A DNA stretch of 64,000 nucleotides from Cryptomeria japonica (lineage: Eukaryota > Streptophyta > Pinopsida > Cupressales > Cupressaceae). Location: contig NC_081409.1 of NCBI RefSeq assembly GCF_030272615.1, forward strand, positions 242,789,924 through 242,853,923, given 5' to 3'. Made by a program: the position numbers and the translations under genes. The notes under the pieces were generated by a model, which had not been told where the DNA came from, did not search any database, and saw only the letters and a list, made by a program, of their open reading frames with translations. Positions within the stretch are counted from its first letter, which is position 1. The number at the start of each line of letters is the position of its first letter. Below, one piece after another: positions 35,291-48,087 of this stretch.

Positions 35291-36420
35291 TTCTACTCTG
35301 AAAAGTATAAATCTGACATTTTAATGCTTGAGTTTGAAGTTTTTGCATTATCAATGGATGATGTGTCTGATTTATCATCTGAAAACACAAAAGACAAAAT
35401 TTCAAACAGTTGTCTTGTCGTCCCTAGGAGTTAAACATCAGTGTATGTTTCAAAGGCTCACAAAAAGCCCAAATTTCCACGGGTTTTGCACAAATAAGAC
35501 ACTTCAAGCAGATCTATCCCGAGGAATAGACAACAATGTGATAACTCAGTCCACAACTTGGAATGTCCACAATGCAAGTGTAAACACCTTAAAGGGGATG
35601 TCCACTTTTTCCTTTGTCGAGAGGTGGTAGATAGGAGCCTCCAAGACTGGAAGGATGACCCAATCACCCTCTACCCAAAAGGCTAAAAGTAGCTTATGCA
35701 AAGACAAGGATTTATGCCTCTCCTCCAAGGAGCCAAATGATGAGTGTCTTGGGGGGAAACCTTCTATCCCCTTGCACTGAAATTATTGCACCAAGGATAA
35801 AAAGGGTGGCTTCTAACTAACAAGGTACTAGTAAGGGCATTCGTTTGGCGCGTCGGGGTATAAACTCAATTAAGAGGTCTCCCAACCTTGAAAACCAAGG
35901 TTTTATATACCCGAAGGTACGGAGGAAAGTTATTCCCAATACTACTATTGATTTTGATTTTCATCAAAATCACATCTATTTTATAGTGGGTTAGATGAAC
36001 TTGGCTTTAGTTGTTCCCACTTGGGTCGTTCCCCTCTCACCCAGCCTTATGAGCTACTTAGGAAGGTAGGCCCGCTAAGGATTAATGCACTACTAAAAGA
36101 AAAGTGATGAGTATGGCTCCTTGATCACCTCATGAAGGTGAGAGCATACTCGCCTATCATCCAAGACACGCAAGACATGATAGTTTTTTTTCCTTCCTAA
36201 TTAGTTTAGGTGCCTACATTAATGAAAACAAGTAATGCAATATCTCGCAGTTGCACCAAAACATTAGTAGTTTGCAATTTTTTCTTTGGCGGTGAAAAGG
36301 TTTATAACTCCGGTCTTTGACAGTGAGATAGGTGCCTACAAATCAACAATCTGCAAATCAGATTCGGGAAGATGATAGTTTAGATGCAAAAATAAAAAAT
36401 GTAGAACAAAACATTAAATT
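35291..36420. other. Leader segment between arrays, no gene
   Basis: More GC-balanced than its surroundings, with short inverted words (aaccttgaaaaccaaggtt near 35890). No coding or RNA gene is recognised. Confidence 0.5.
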
Positions 36421-36424
36421 GATG

Positions 36425-36765
36425 AATAAAAACCCAAAATGATGTAAGAACTATTGAAAATGCTGTAAAATTAGCCAAAAATGCTGCTCTGTAGCCCAGA
36501 AACACTGTAGAACAGACCAAGAACGCTGCAGGATAGACAAAAAATGTTGTAAAACAAACCAAAAACGTTGTCAAACATACCATAGAAGCTGCAAGGAAAA
36601 CCAAAAACATTAAGACAAAGACCAAAAATGCTAAAGTACAGAAAAAAAGATAGAAACAGAGTTGAGAAATCCTTTATGAGCACCATTATAGGTGACCAAA
36701 CGCGAATACAAAGACCGAGAACGCGAACCTGGAACCCGAAAGAGCTAATTTGTGCACTGAAAGAG
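36425..36765 (-). repeat. 21-bp minisatellite array 2 (about 16 units)
   Basis: Units such as accaaaaacgttgtcaaacat and accaaaaatgctaaagtacag repeat every 21 bases. They resemble the variant units at 34126-34300, so the two arrays share an origin and are separated by about 1.1 kb. Confidence 0.85.
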
Positions 36766-36825
36766 TTAATCAACCTAACAATGAAATTTCCTGCAAGCAA
36801 ACTTGTTAAAGATCAAAGGGGCAAG

Positions 36826-36843
36826 GCCCTACGGTGGGTGCCA
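36826..36843 (-). promoter_or_regulatory. Primer-binding site of element 3
   Basis: On the - strand this reads TGGCACCCACCGTAGGGC, very close to the TGGCGCCCACCGTGGGG form seen next to the 5' LTR in many plant Tat-type elements. It lies seven bases inside the LTR edge at 36851. Confidence 0.75.
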
Positions 36844-36850
36844 AAATTTA

Positions 36851-37860
36851 TGTGTGCAAAAATATTGTGTTCAATCCATTACTAAGCATATAAGTCACAC
36901 ATAATCAATGAAATATTGTATTGAGGAAACAAAATAAAATAATATAAATACTCCCCAATGTCGTCTCATCGCTCCCTAGTCTTGAGGACTTTGCCAGTTC
37001 AATTGATGACTCTCAGATGCATGATTCCAACAAAGTGACAAGTCAAGAGATGGGAATTGATATGCAAGTTATGATCTACAAGGTAATGCAATATCTATTT
37101 TTATGCAGACCTACATTATGACTAAGATACCATGAAAACCATTAAATAATGCTATGCTACTCTATGATGCTATGATAACTATGTTATGATTGCTGGAAAT
37201 GGTTGAAAATGTTGATAGAATGCCAATAATGATAAGATGCTAAGGGTCCCTCTCATAGCTAAAAGAGGGGGTATTTATAGGAATTCCATGACCAGAGGTG
37301 AGATGGCAAGAATCAACGATGCAGATTTAGTCTGGATAAATCGATGGTTGAGATCGAAGAGGTTGGAAAGAGGTTGAGGAGATGGACACTTGTCCTTCCT
37401 AAGGAGACAAGTGGCAAAGAATCTCCAACCATATGCCAACAAAGGGGCAAGTGGCATGGAGATGAGAGACATGTGGCATCTATGCCACATGTCTCCAAGA
37501 GAGGGTAGACACTCAAAAGATGGTTAGGATAAGAGGTTGGAGGGGATAGGGTTTGTTAAACCCTTAGTTGGATTGGGTGGCTTAGGTTAGCATGTGGTTA
37601 GGCTAGGTGGTTAGGAGTTGGAGCCATGTGCTTAAATTCAAATTTAATGGAAGGAAGAATTTAAGTATACAAACTAATTAATTTGTATATTTAATTGGGG
37701 AAATGGAAGAAGGTGATTAAAGAGGGAATAATTAGAATAAATGCACCATATAAATAAATTATTGAATTTATTTATATAGTAGAAGAATAAAGGTCATTAA
37801 TTAAATATTTTCGTATTTAATTAATTCAATTCTCCAGACCGATTTTTAGTGGATATAATT
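36851..37860 (-). mobile_element. 5' LTR of element 3 (right end approximate)
   Basis: Begins TG at 36851 beside the primer site. It contains a perfect 11-bp inverted repeat, ttaattaaata/tatttaattaa, near 37797-37824, and several TATA-like words on the - strand around 37740-37780. No partner LTR was found, so the right end is a guess set by the LINE that follows; the LINE may have inserted inside this LTR. Confidence 0.5.
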
Positions 37861-38143
37861 TGCATCTCAATCATAGTGTTATCAATCTTCATTTTAGTTT
37901 AGTTGGTTTTCGCATCTTGTTTATGAGTTTCCATCTTGCATTTTGATTTACATTTAGGTATTTATCATAGTCTATTTCTTCATAGCATCTTGTGCAAAGT
38001 GTTTCTGAGAGCACTCTTCTTGCTAATACAAGACCTTGAGGAATAGGAAAACAATGGAGTTTGCTTGGTTTGCATGCATGTGTATGGGTTTTCAGTTATA
38101 TTAGTTGTTTGAATGTTTGCACGTGTGTGTGAGGACCAGATCT

Positions 38144-41100
38144 TCATTGTGGGATGTTGGAATTCTTTAGAATATGATATTTTGAAGCACATTTCCTCCA
38201 TCTACAGTTACAACCAACCCCACCAATACCAGCATGACCAAGATTCCCTCTTGATGAGCCATCAATGTTAATTTTCAAAACACCTTGAGGAGGAGGGGTC
38301 CCATGACCCTGCCAATTTACATTCCACAAAGGATGTCTACATCTATTATGCATGACCTGACCAACATGCATTGAAACATTTCCTTGAAGAGGAAAATTGA
38401 GATAGTGACAATTAGAAACATCACCAGGATCTACACCTCCAGCCAAGTCACACTTGACGAAAACTATCTCATGAAGAGAATGAATAATTGTCCACCACAA
38501 ATGTTGAACAACCATTCTAGCATCCTATAAAATCCTATGATTCTGCTCCAACCAAATATGCCAGATGATAAAGGTAGGCCCTAGAGTCCAAGCAGTTTGA
38601 AGAAAATAAATCTTATTAGGAGCCTTACCCCGACGATCCCAGAACTCAACCAAAGAAGACACATGCTAGTAGGACTAATTCCAAATGCCCTACCGGAAAC
38701 GCTAGATCTCCTTGGAAAAGCAGTATTGAAATAAAATATGAGAAACAAACTCCTTGCTATTCCGACACAAAACGCACATCAAGGGACCTAGGAAGCTCGA
38801 CTTACACAAGTTATCCCAAGTAAGACAACGATTCTAAACCACTGTCCACATAAAGAAGTTGCACTTGGACCAAGAAAACTTATTCCAAACCTGCTTCCAC
38901 CAAGGCACCTCAAAGCTACCAGACAACTGCATAACAAGCTCTAGATACCTTGCAAAAACAAAATACTTACCAGAAGAATCATTACCACAGGCGAGAACAT
39001 CGTGTCCCTCCAAGGAATTGCACTCACGAGCAACAAGAATTAGAGATAGCTCTTCTCAGTCTTTGTTTGATCCACCTGGAGGCCATTCATAGAGATCCTT
39101 CCAACTACAACCAACCACCAGTCCTAAATTCCAAGCAGTCTTAAAAGACTCAAACTTATCCTAGCCTGCAGTAGTAAAACTATAATAAAGGGGTCAGAGA
39201 TGTGAATATAGAGAGAGAATAGTGGGATTTCCATCCCAAGAATCTAACCAAAAAAGAGCTTCCAAGCCCTTATTACAAATCCAAAACAAACCTCTCTTGA
39301 CCAGGTGAGCCCCAGTCCTCCGAGTGTGCTAAATCATGAAACCTCTTCCCTCCAATGCATAACGAGGAAGATCCAAAAAATTAACCCCTTTTAGATACTT
39401 ATGCATAATGATGTGAGCCCAAACCTGATGTTGACTGGTACACCAACGCCAATATAATTTGGTTGCAAGAGCTTTCCCATTGAGGACAACATAATGAAGG
39501 CCAAGGCCACCCTCCTTCTTAGGCCTACAAATAGATTCCCACTTAACTAAACTCCACTTAGAAGTCTTCAAATTACCACTCAAAAGAAATTGGCATGAGA
39601 GAGCATCAAATTCCTTCAGGAAATACATAAGAGCCACCATAACAAGACTCTTGTAGATGGGAAGGGTCTATATCACGGATTGAAGAAGACTCACCCTAGC
39701 AGTAATGAAAAGCCAATGATGAGTCCAACTACGAACCTTCCTACGCAATTTATCAAGCAAATCTTGCCAGAAAGGTCTGAGTTGCCGACCAACAACAAGA
39801 GGAATGCCTAGGTAAATCAAGGGCAAAGATCCTATTTGAAACCTCAAAATATAAGCAATACTCCTTTGAATAGGATCATGAGTGTTAAAAAGAAGATAAA
39901 AGATTTATGCTCATTGATTTTTTGACTTGAAGCAACTAAATAGATATCTAATGCCCGCTTAAAGGAAACGGCTTCATGAAGGCGAGCAATCCACATAAGA
40001 GCAGTATCATCCACAAATTGGAGATGAGAAAGCCTAGGCAACCCATTACCACAACTCCACCCCTTAATCACACCATGGGAAACTTGAGACTTAAGAAATA
40101 TACCAAGGCCCTCGACCATAATGATAAACAAATAATGGGACACAAGATCCCCTTAGCAAAGGCGCCTACAATCACCAAATAACATAGAGGGCTCCCCATT
40201 AATAATAACTGAGAATGATGAAGAAGTAACACTGCTCATCGTCCAATTGGCCCATTTAGAACTTAAACCAAAGGCTAAAATAATTTTTTTTCAAAAAATG
40301 CCACTTAACTCTATCATATGCTTTAGCCATATCTAGTTTGATATACAAATTTCTCCTTAGAAGTCGCCATAGAATGAATGGCTTCAGAAGCAACCACCAC
40401 CCCATCCAAAATTTCTCTACCTACCACAAAACCCCCTTGCTCATCCAAGATCACCGATGGAATGTAGAATTTGAGTCTCTCCACAATCAACTTAGTAATG
40501 ATTTTATACACCACATTACAAAGAGAAATCGACCGAAAGAAATCCAACTGATTAGCACCTTTTTTTTAGGAATAAGAATAAGAAAATTAGAAATCAAGGC
40601 ATGAAGCATTTGTTTACTACAAAGAGATTTTTGGACCACCATCAACAAATCTAGATTAATAATATCCCAAAACTCCTGAAAAAAATCTATAGGAAATCCA
40701 TCTGGGCTAGGCGCTTTGCCCTTCCGCATCTCGAAAACAAACTCTTCCAATTCTGACACAGAGATCGACCGAATGAGGGAATCATTTGTTGCATGAGAGA
40801 TAAGAGAGGGAATACAAGCAAGGATCATATTCTCCTCAACTTCAACAGGAGGACAATCCTTAGAAAAAAGAGTCGAATAGAACTGAGTAGCCTCACAAGA
40901 TAAAGATTGCATAGAAGATAGACAAATTCCTTTAGAATTAACCAAAGAGGAAATATAACTCTTATTTCGACAAGCCTGAACAAAATTATGAAAAAAACTG
41001 TGTTCCTGTTGCCTTCCTGAAGCCAATCAATCTGAGACTTTTGTTTCCAAAAAATCCCCTCACGAAGTTCCTATTCCTCTAACTCTCTCATGACGTGGGA

Positions 41101-42097
41101 TTCAGCCCTGCCTAAAGCTTCTGAGAAACCAATATCCCAAATTTGGCGAGTGATATCATCAAGACGGGCTTGAACATTCCTTTTCTTGGCATGGAGGTTA
41201 CCAAAACAAGTTATATTCCATCATTTAAGCTGAAAATTCACAAATTACAATTTCTTAACAAAGGACTACATAACCGCACCATAGGCAGGGCCACCATCTC
41301 TCCACCACTGAGCCATCAAATCATGGAGGGATGCATCATGAAGCCACATAAGTTGAAACTTAAAAGGAGGATTCTTAGGAACTCCAAGAGAAACTGCTAA
41401 AAATTTAATTGGCAAATGGTTCAAGCTCCTCCAATCAAGAATCTCAGAGTTTGTAGTTAAGGTCCCACCCACCCAAAAGCAGGAAACAAGAAATCTATTC
41501 AACCATTGCGAGATAGCATCCTCACCACATCGTCTTTTACTCCAAGTAAAGACCCCATTAAATGGTTTGACATCAATTGAAGCAAGGGAATCAACATTTG
41601 CTCGAAAGAGATTAGAAGTAGGACCCAACCGAGCCGACCCTCCTTTTTTCTCTTCCAAACTTAACACAAAATTGAAATCACCAGATAAAACCCAAGGAAG
41701 GTGAGGAGCACAGGATCTAACAAACCTAATATGCGAGCGTGGCTTAATTTTCCCATGATATCAATAGGAGCGTACACATTAGAGACCAAAATAATCTCCC
41801 TAGATTCCAAAATAGAGGCCACTATAGAAAGAGTGGAGTGACTAGATATCCACCAAAGTGGAACGATCTTTTGTGGGTCCCAAAATAGAGCTAGCCCTCT
41901 AGAACAACCCTGTGAACTAATAATTTGACATTGACCAAAATGCCAAATATGAGAAGCACACTGAAGAATGGAGTCAACTTAAAGCTTAGTTTCCTGGACA
42001 CAAAAAATATCAGGAGAATGAGCTGCCACCAAATCATGAATAACCTTTGTTGAGGGATGCTATTCAGTCCCCTTATATTCCAGGAAAGAATAATCAT
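38144..42097 (-). pseudogene. LINE ORF2: endonuclease, RT, RNase H
   Basis: Starts with an ATG at 42097 and the apurinic-type endonuclease motif MIILSWNIRGLNS. It continues in other frames with GDFNFVLS, FNGVFTWSKRR and SQWLNRFLVS. RT follows: KGKAPSPDGFPIDFFQEFW, LILIPKKK, FFRSISLCNVVYKIITKLIV, DEQGGFVVGREILDGVV and the active site LQFVDDTALM. A Cys-poor tail and an RNase H start (LKINIDGSSRGNLGHAGIGG) close it near 38200, after which the sequence no longer matches an RNase H. The protein would nick DNA and copy LINE RNA into it. Numerous frame changes make it inactive. Confidence 0.85.
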
Positions 42098-42257
42098 GGA
42101 ATGGGTTGGGAAAAGTGAGCACCAATGGGTTCAACTAACCCATATTCCACCAACAATTCCCCAACCAACTTAACCTTCTCCTGATCCTTCTTACGAAACT
42201 TTTAGATGAATTTTCAAAAGGACATTTTTTAAGGGGTTGTTGTTGCAGGCCCAAAGC

Positions 42258-43514
42258 CTAAGAAGACCCTTTACTTTTACCAGATGCTATCACCTCCTTA
42301 GCCAAGTCAACCAAAACCATATCATCCTTTAGAAGAGTGATAGAATCATCAGGATCTTTTAAAACTAGGTCAGTAGGAGACACTTGGTGTTGGCCATCTG
42401 GAGAGTGTAAATCCTGAAGAGCTTTGTGCTCTCGTACAACATCCATACCCATAATGGTAGCCCCATAAGTCACATCCACAAGATTCTCTTCCTCCAAAGC
42501 TAAAGTGTGCAAAAGCTTGAACCGGTTGAAACCCTCCCTAGAATGCCTATCCCAAAAAGGTCTTTTTCTTAACCCTCCCCTTAGCCCAAGGTTTAATCCT
42601 TATCCTAAACTGGACCTCCACCCCTCTCAGGGGCTTTCCCTTTATCCTCTTTATCCACATTTGGTATTGGATTAGAACCAACATCTTTATGGACCCTAGG
42701 ACAATGTCGCTGAAGGCGACCATACTCATGACAAAACCGATAGCGGAAAGGAAGAGACTCGTAATCCAACAATTGAACCCAAGAAGAAGAACTAAGACAA
42801 ATCTCCAGAGATTTTGGTAAGGGGCTATTTAAATCAATCTGCACACAAATATGAGCAAAAGTAATTACATTTTTATTAAGAGTTTGTTGAGCAACTGCAG
42901 TTGGCTTGACCAACAAAGCAACAATGCACTGGAAGATATCCTCTCTCCAAAATTTCAATGAAAGTCGTGACAACCGAACCCAAACAGGAATCCTTGAAGG
43001 CAATTCCTCTATCGAGTTGAAACCCACATGTCAACATTTTATAAACAAGCCAACATGATTGTAAAAGTAAGGCCCTCCCTCAAACACATGATTCCTATCA
43101 GCCAAGTTGGAAAAAACAAACCATGAAATAACTATTCGCAGCTAGCATAAGCTCCACATCATTCTCGATTTGCCAAGTACGTCTGACCCAAGATTCTAAT
43201 GCCGACAAGGAAATATAGATTCTAAGAAATTTGCAGATTAAAACATGTCTGCTCCAATAAGAGACATCTTCCATAATTGACTCCGGAGAGATGACTAGAA
43301 CCAGTCGATCCCGACTCCTTGACAAAAAACCATTCACCTTCTTAAATTTGGGACGCTCACCCACATAAAAAGAATCAGCCTCTTTTGCATGCACCCCTGA
43401 AGAAGACCCATTATGAATCGTATCCCCGACAACCACCAAACTAGAGGAAAGACGATTCACCTCTATACCCATAAAGGAGATTACCAAACCCCACACCACA
43501 GTGAGCCACCACAA
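42258..43514 (-). pseudogene. LINE ORF1: nucleic-acid-binding protein
   Basis: Broken into three frames. It reads SRHVLICKFLRIYISLSALE, LMLAANSYFMVCFF, IPVWVRLSRLSLKFWREDIF and HICVQIDLNSPLPKSLEI, the pattern of the DUF4283-type domain of plant LINE ORF1. The zinc knuckle then reads YRFCHEYGRLQRHC, with the first Cys replaced by Tyr and the His by Arg. A charged tail follows down to 42258. It would coat LINE RNA. An extra open stretch, 43762-43529, may be 5' leader. Confidence 0.75.
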
Positions 43515-43769
43515 AAACCCGATCCCCTCTAATTAACCAAGAGAACTTTGCAAAAGCTATTGCAATAACAAAAGATGAAGCTTGAAAACAACTCATAGGC
43601 ACCTTGCATGCACAAACAGACACTACCCATGTGAGTAACGCCACCCACAACCTTAAAACACCCCCGAATCACATAGAATGCAGAAAAAGAATGTAGGCCA
43701 GCGAAAACCCTAGCCCCGCATGCCCCGCACACACAAAAGGAACGCACACAGAATAAATGCACTCCATCA

Positions 43770-46287
43770 TCCTAAGATTAATTAATTAATTTTAATATGT
43801 TATTTGAATTAATTATAATATTAAATGTATATTTAAAAGTTTGAAAAATAACTAAATTTAAAATGGAACTAAATGGTACATTTATGGGTCGTCGTGACCT
43901 TTTGGGGTTCGACATCCCATAAAGGGCCGACCCTATCTTTAGGGTTTGACATCCCATAAAGGGCCGGTGGCCGTTGCCCCCTTATTTTGGGGTGTGTTAT
44001 TTAAAATTAAAATTTTTATATTTATTTTTAATAGGTATTTAATTTTATATAAATTTTAAATAAGTTTATTATATGCATGTATATAAAATTATATACATTT
44101 TAATTTATGATAAAGTATATTTAATATTATTTTAATTAATTTATAATAAGATTAATGTATTTTTTTTGATTTAAAATAAAAATAAATATTTTATTGATAA
44201 AATACATTTAATACTAAATCTACTAAAATCAAAATTTCCTATATATGAACAAATTGTTTTTGTTTTTTTTTCATAATTTATTAAAATATTTATTTAACAA
44301 AATCAAATTTGAAACTCAAATTTTAAAATATTATTTTAAAACTAACTAAAATTTTATAATTTTCAAAATAAAAATAAAATAATTTTATAATTTTTAAAAT
44401 AAAAATAAAATAATTTTATATTTTGAAATTCTCTTGTTGAAGCTATTCAACTCTCACCAATTTCTTGATTCTTTTCAAAATTGTGATTTTTTTTTTTAAA
44501 AATAAATTCTTAACAAAAATCTATGAATTAAACTTGAAGAATAATTCAAATAATTTTCTATAATTTAATCATGAGTAAGGGTAAATCCTAAATAAGAGAG
44601 ATTTCCTAATTATTTTTTAATTAATAGCTTTTACATAATACATTAAAAATAGAATTGTAACTTTTATATTGTCACTTTATTAGTATTTGAGTTTTTTGTT
44701 TGGATACATTTTTCAATTTTTATAAAATTAACATGCATGTTTTTTAAGTTTTCAAATTGTAGAAACTATTTTTCTTCAATTTAACTTGTTTGAAAAATTT
44801 ACATTGAAAAATTTACATTTTATTATCGGATTTCACGGATCCACTTTTTTTTAGTCAATTTTTTAGTTATGGTAAAGATAATTTTTAGTATGTTTAATAA
44901 TTTTTATCAAATTTATTATACACATCAACCAAACAAATATATAACAAACTATTATATATATCTTCATGCAATAAATTAATAAATAACAACAACATAAGAA
45001 TAAATATATTAAAATTTATATAATAATATAATAATATAACTATAATATATTGGTAATGTAATAATTAAAATATAATATTATAAGAATCCTAAAGGTTTAT
45101 CCGTATCATTCTAATATTAAAATTAAAATTATAAAAACTACATGTAAAAATATATTTACTTCTATTTTAAAAGTTATTTTATTTTCTAAATAAATATCCT
45201 ATTTTATATTAAAATAGTTAAGTAAAAACATAAGAAAAGACATAGGCATTATTTACTCAATTATTACTTTTGTTTTAATAGATTATCTACTTTAACATTA
45301 TTTCAAGAATTTGTAATTCTTCTATAATAGTAATATTAAATAATACAACACATGCAAATAATTCAAAGGTTATAATTTTACTATAATATTCTTCATTTCT
45401 CAAAATCAAAATTAAAATCATAAAATTTAAATTAATATTTCCCTCTATGTATTTGTATCATAAATACATATTTTTATTATTTAAAATTAAAAATTAGATA
45501 AAATTTTGACAAGATAAGATAATGTAATATAAATATACAATATTTGTTTTTTAATATAATCGTTTCTAATATCTTAATTTATTATAAGTGTTTTAAATAA
45601 TTTTATTTATTTAATTGCTTCTTGTTAGTACTATTATAATTCATTAGTCTAACTATAAGAGTTATTTTTAAATAAATAATTATTTAAAAAAAAATGTAAA
45701 CTATAAATATAACAATAAAATCTCATGTCATCATTTAACTAATTTTGTTTAGCATTCATTGCTTAAATCTTTTAATATTTTTTTTTATAGTCTTATGATT
45801 TTTAATTTTTATACTCATTTAAGTAGTTATTAACTATATAAATAAAACAAGTGCCACATAGTGGCGAGTACTTAATAATTTTTAGTTTAATAATAATATT
45901 TGTTATAATTATTAGAAATATTTATTTATTGTAACTAATATTAGCCAATCATTTACAAGTAAAATAATTTTTGTAAATTATAAAGTTAAAAAACATGCAT
46001 CTGTACTATAGAAAAAAGTTGAAAAATATAAAACAAAAGAAAATATTTTGTTCTTACCTAAGGGCAAGTACTTAAAAAGGGAAAAAAGAAAGGGATGACT
46101 TTTTCATTCTGTGAATATATAAGATTTTGATTATTATTAATAATTATATTATTAAAATAATATATTGTTTTTATTTTATTTTTTAAGTTGTAAAAATAAA
46201 CCTTTGAATAATTGATTTGTTTGGAAAAAAAATTAAAAATAAACTGATTTTTTTTAATAAATTAATAAATAAAAAAATGTCATTAAA
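43770..46287. other. AT-rich gene desert
   Basis: Strikingly AT-rich with long runs of attaat, aataaaat and tttaaa. No open frame of note and no element motif. A short tandem repeat, aattttataatttttaaaataaaaataaaat, sits near 44340-44420. The only GC-rich islet is at 43890-43990. Confidence 0.75.
43911..43966 (+). repeat. Paired 19-bp repeat in a GC-rich islet
   Basis: gacatcccataaagggccg occurs exactly at 43911-43929 and 43948-43966 (period 37). The islet is isolated in very AT-rich DNA. Confidence 0.9.
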
Positions 46288-47228
46288 ATGTTTATAACTT
46301 ATATATATTTTTTTGATTGGTAAGAGGCCGAGGCCAAGAATTTTCATTAATTATTTTGAAGTTTACATTACTCCACTCGTGCGGCGCCGGTAGGAAAGAG
46401 TGGAGGCGAGTAGTCCAGCTAGTCCTGACTTAATATACAAAAATTCTAGATTTTAATACAACAACACCCCGGGCCAGGGTGATCAGGAGGGGGTGATCTA
46501 TTTTACCCCTCCCTTACAAGCCCTAATTTACAAATTTCAGAAATCATTTATCCCTTAACTTCCACCTGCATGGCTCTGAAGTTGTTCTTTGATTGTATAA
46601 AGTATCCCTTAATTGCTCTGGGTACACCTGTTTGGCCTGCATGGTTAGTTACTCAAACACTAGGCAGATTTGTTAGTATCGATCAATCCATTATCATAAA
46701 TGAAATTTTAACTGTCCATCTAGAGAGATATCTTAATAAACTATCATGTGAAACCTATCCTCACAGAACATAAATAAGAGATATAAAACCACCTTTAAAC
46801 CATAGTCTTAAGATATGACAGGCGGATAGCAAAATATAGAAACTCAGCAAGTGGCACTAGAATTACTCTCATTGATTTGTATTCTAAAATATATATCATC
46901 AGTGTGAGTAAATATCAGTAAATGCATACGTTCAAATGCTTTGCTAATATCTAAAGTAAATATACAAATTACTGGGTATACATAACAGAATGTTAAAATA
47001 TAACTACATAAACATTTGTCTTAAAGATTCGATACACATTACTATTTACCTCAATCATTGTTAACTATAGATAAAATCCTGTTTTACTAGATTTAGTAAT
47101 CTACTTTGAATCACCAGTATAATCAAACCCTGATTTGCTATCAAGAGTTATACCCTATTAAGACTGAAGGTAAGAAAATAAGATTGCGAGGTGGGAGAGG
47201 AGTGAAGTATGATGTTTATAACTTATAT
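46288..47228 (-). mobile_element. Short LINE-like insertion with 17-bp target duplications
   Basis: The 17-bp word atgtttataacttatat is present exactly at 46288-46304 and 47212-47228, bracketing 46305-47211 (907 bp). The left inner edge is T-rich (attttttt), the poly(A) of a - strand insertion. Next to it are a GC-rich 3' tail and a stem (ctccactc 46371-46378 with gagtggag 46398-46405). On the - strand near 46925-46966 a frame reads IFTLDISKAFERMH, which matches a LINE RT block. The rest is not readable, so it is a truncated or rearranged copy. Confidence 0.8.
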
Positions 47229-47950
47229 TACATGTGAATAAACTCATAATTTATATTATTATATTATAATGCAATGAATATTTTAGATCAATTTTTTTTA
47301 TGTTGCTTAGGATTTTTTCACAATGATTTAGTTTCATTATCCTCGTTTTTATAATATTTAATGTTTTTTTAGTTTTATGATTAAATTAATATGAATATTT
47401 ATCTTTTTGTGAAATTTAGTTTATTGGTCTAAATAATTTTTTTTAATAACCATATAACCACAACAAATGAATTTTCATTACAATAGTATTGCCTAACGAC
47501 AAGTACTAAAAATATGTTAATTTTTTTTTCTAAATTAGCATTTATATTTAATTAAAATTTACATAAAACTATTATATTGCCAAAAATTAAACAATCAAAC
47601 AAAATTAAACAACCACATTAAACTTCTATATAAATTATATTTTTTTCCTCTACCATATAAGATTCTTTGCTAAATTTACCACACTTAGGGCAAAGCCCCA
47701 CTTAACTTATTTTGGCTACAATTTTAGTAAGAGTAATTTATAGAACTGATGGCTCCATGCAAAAGACACTTAATTTTTCAATAAAGAATTGTTGTCCTTT
47801 TTTTTACCGACCTCTTTTTATTTTCTAAAGAATAGCTTCTCAAAAAAAGGAAAATATTCTATTTCCATAAATTTTTCATTGGAACATTATAATTGCTTAA
47901 AGCAGAAAATACTTAAAATACCACATGGGAACATAAAATTATTGTTAAAA
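47229..47950. other. AT-rich, no gene
   Basis: Continuation of the AT-rich desert beyond the LINE insertion. The open frame at 47789-48133 is low-complexity and spans the repeat below; I do not call it. Confidence 0.6.
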
Positions 47951-48087
47951 TTTAACTCTCTTGATAAAATTTTATCAAATAAAAGAATATCCATATATAA
48001 CCTTTCAAATATGGATATTCTTTTATATTTAACTCTCTTGATAAAATTTTATCAAATAAAAAAAAATCCATATATAGCCTTTCAAAT
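47951..48087 (+). repeat. 60-bp direct repeat enclosing a perfect hairpin
   Basis: Copies at 47951-48010 and 48028-48087 have a 77-base period. Each contains the 18-bp palindrome ttgataaaattttatcaa. Between and within them, aaaagaatatccatat (47981-47996) pairs perfectly with 48009-48024 across a 12-base loop. Confidence 0.95.

Larger units (their letters stand above)
19080..37860 (-). mobile_element. Tat-like gypsy element 3, split by a nested element
   Basis: Reading right to left: 5' LTR (36851 to about 37860), primer-binding site (36826-36843), leader with two 21-bp minisatellite arrays, gag N-terminus (33760-33343), the nested insertion (33342-25684), gag core, protease, G-patch, coiled-coil linker, RT, RNase H, second RNase H and integrase. 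The order with the second RNase H after the first is the usual Tat/Ogre plan. All coding parts carry stops. The right end is approximate and the 3' LTR was not found. Confidence 0.75.
37860..43765 (-). mobile_element. L1-like LINE, near full length, decayed
   Basis: Carries ORF1 (43514-42258) and ORF2 (42097 to about 38144) in the order expected for plant L1 elements. No poly(T) on the + strand and no clear target duplication were found at the left end, so the 3' end may be lost. The right edge is set by the start of the AT-rich desert. Confidence 0.7.

Noticed and set aside
46570-46773. 67-codon frame on the + strand in the LINE insertion
   Set aside because: It lies in the antisense of the LINE 3' part and has no motif.
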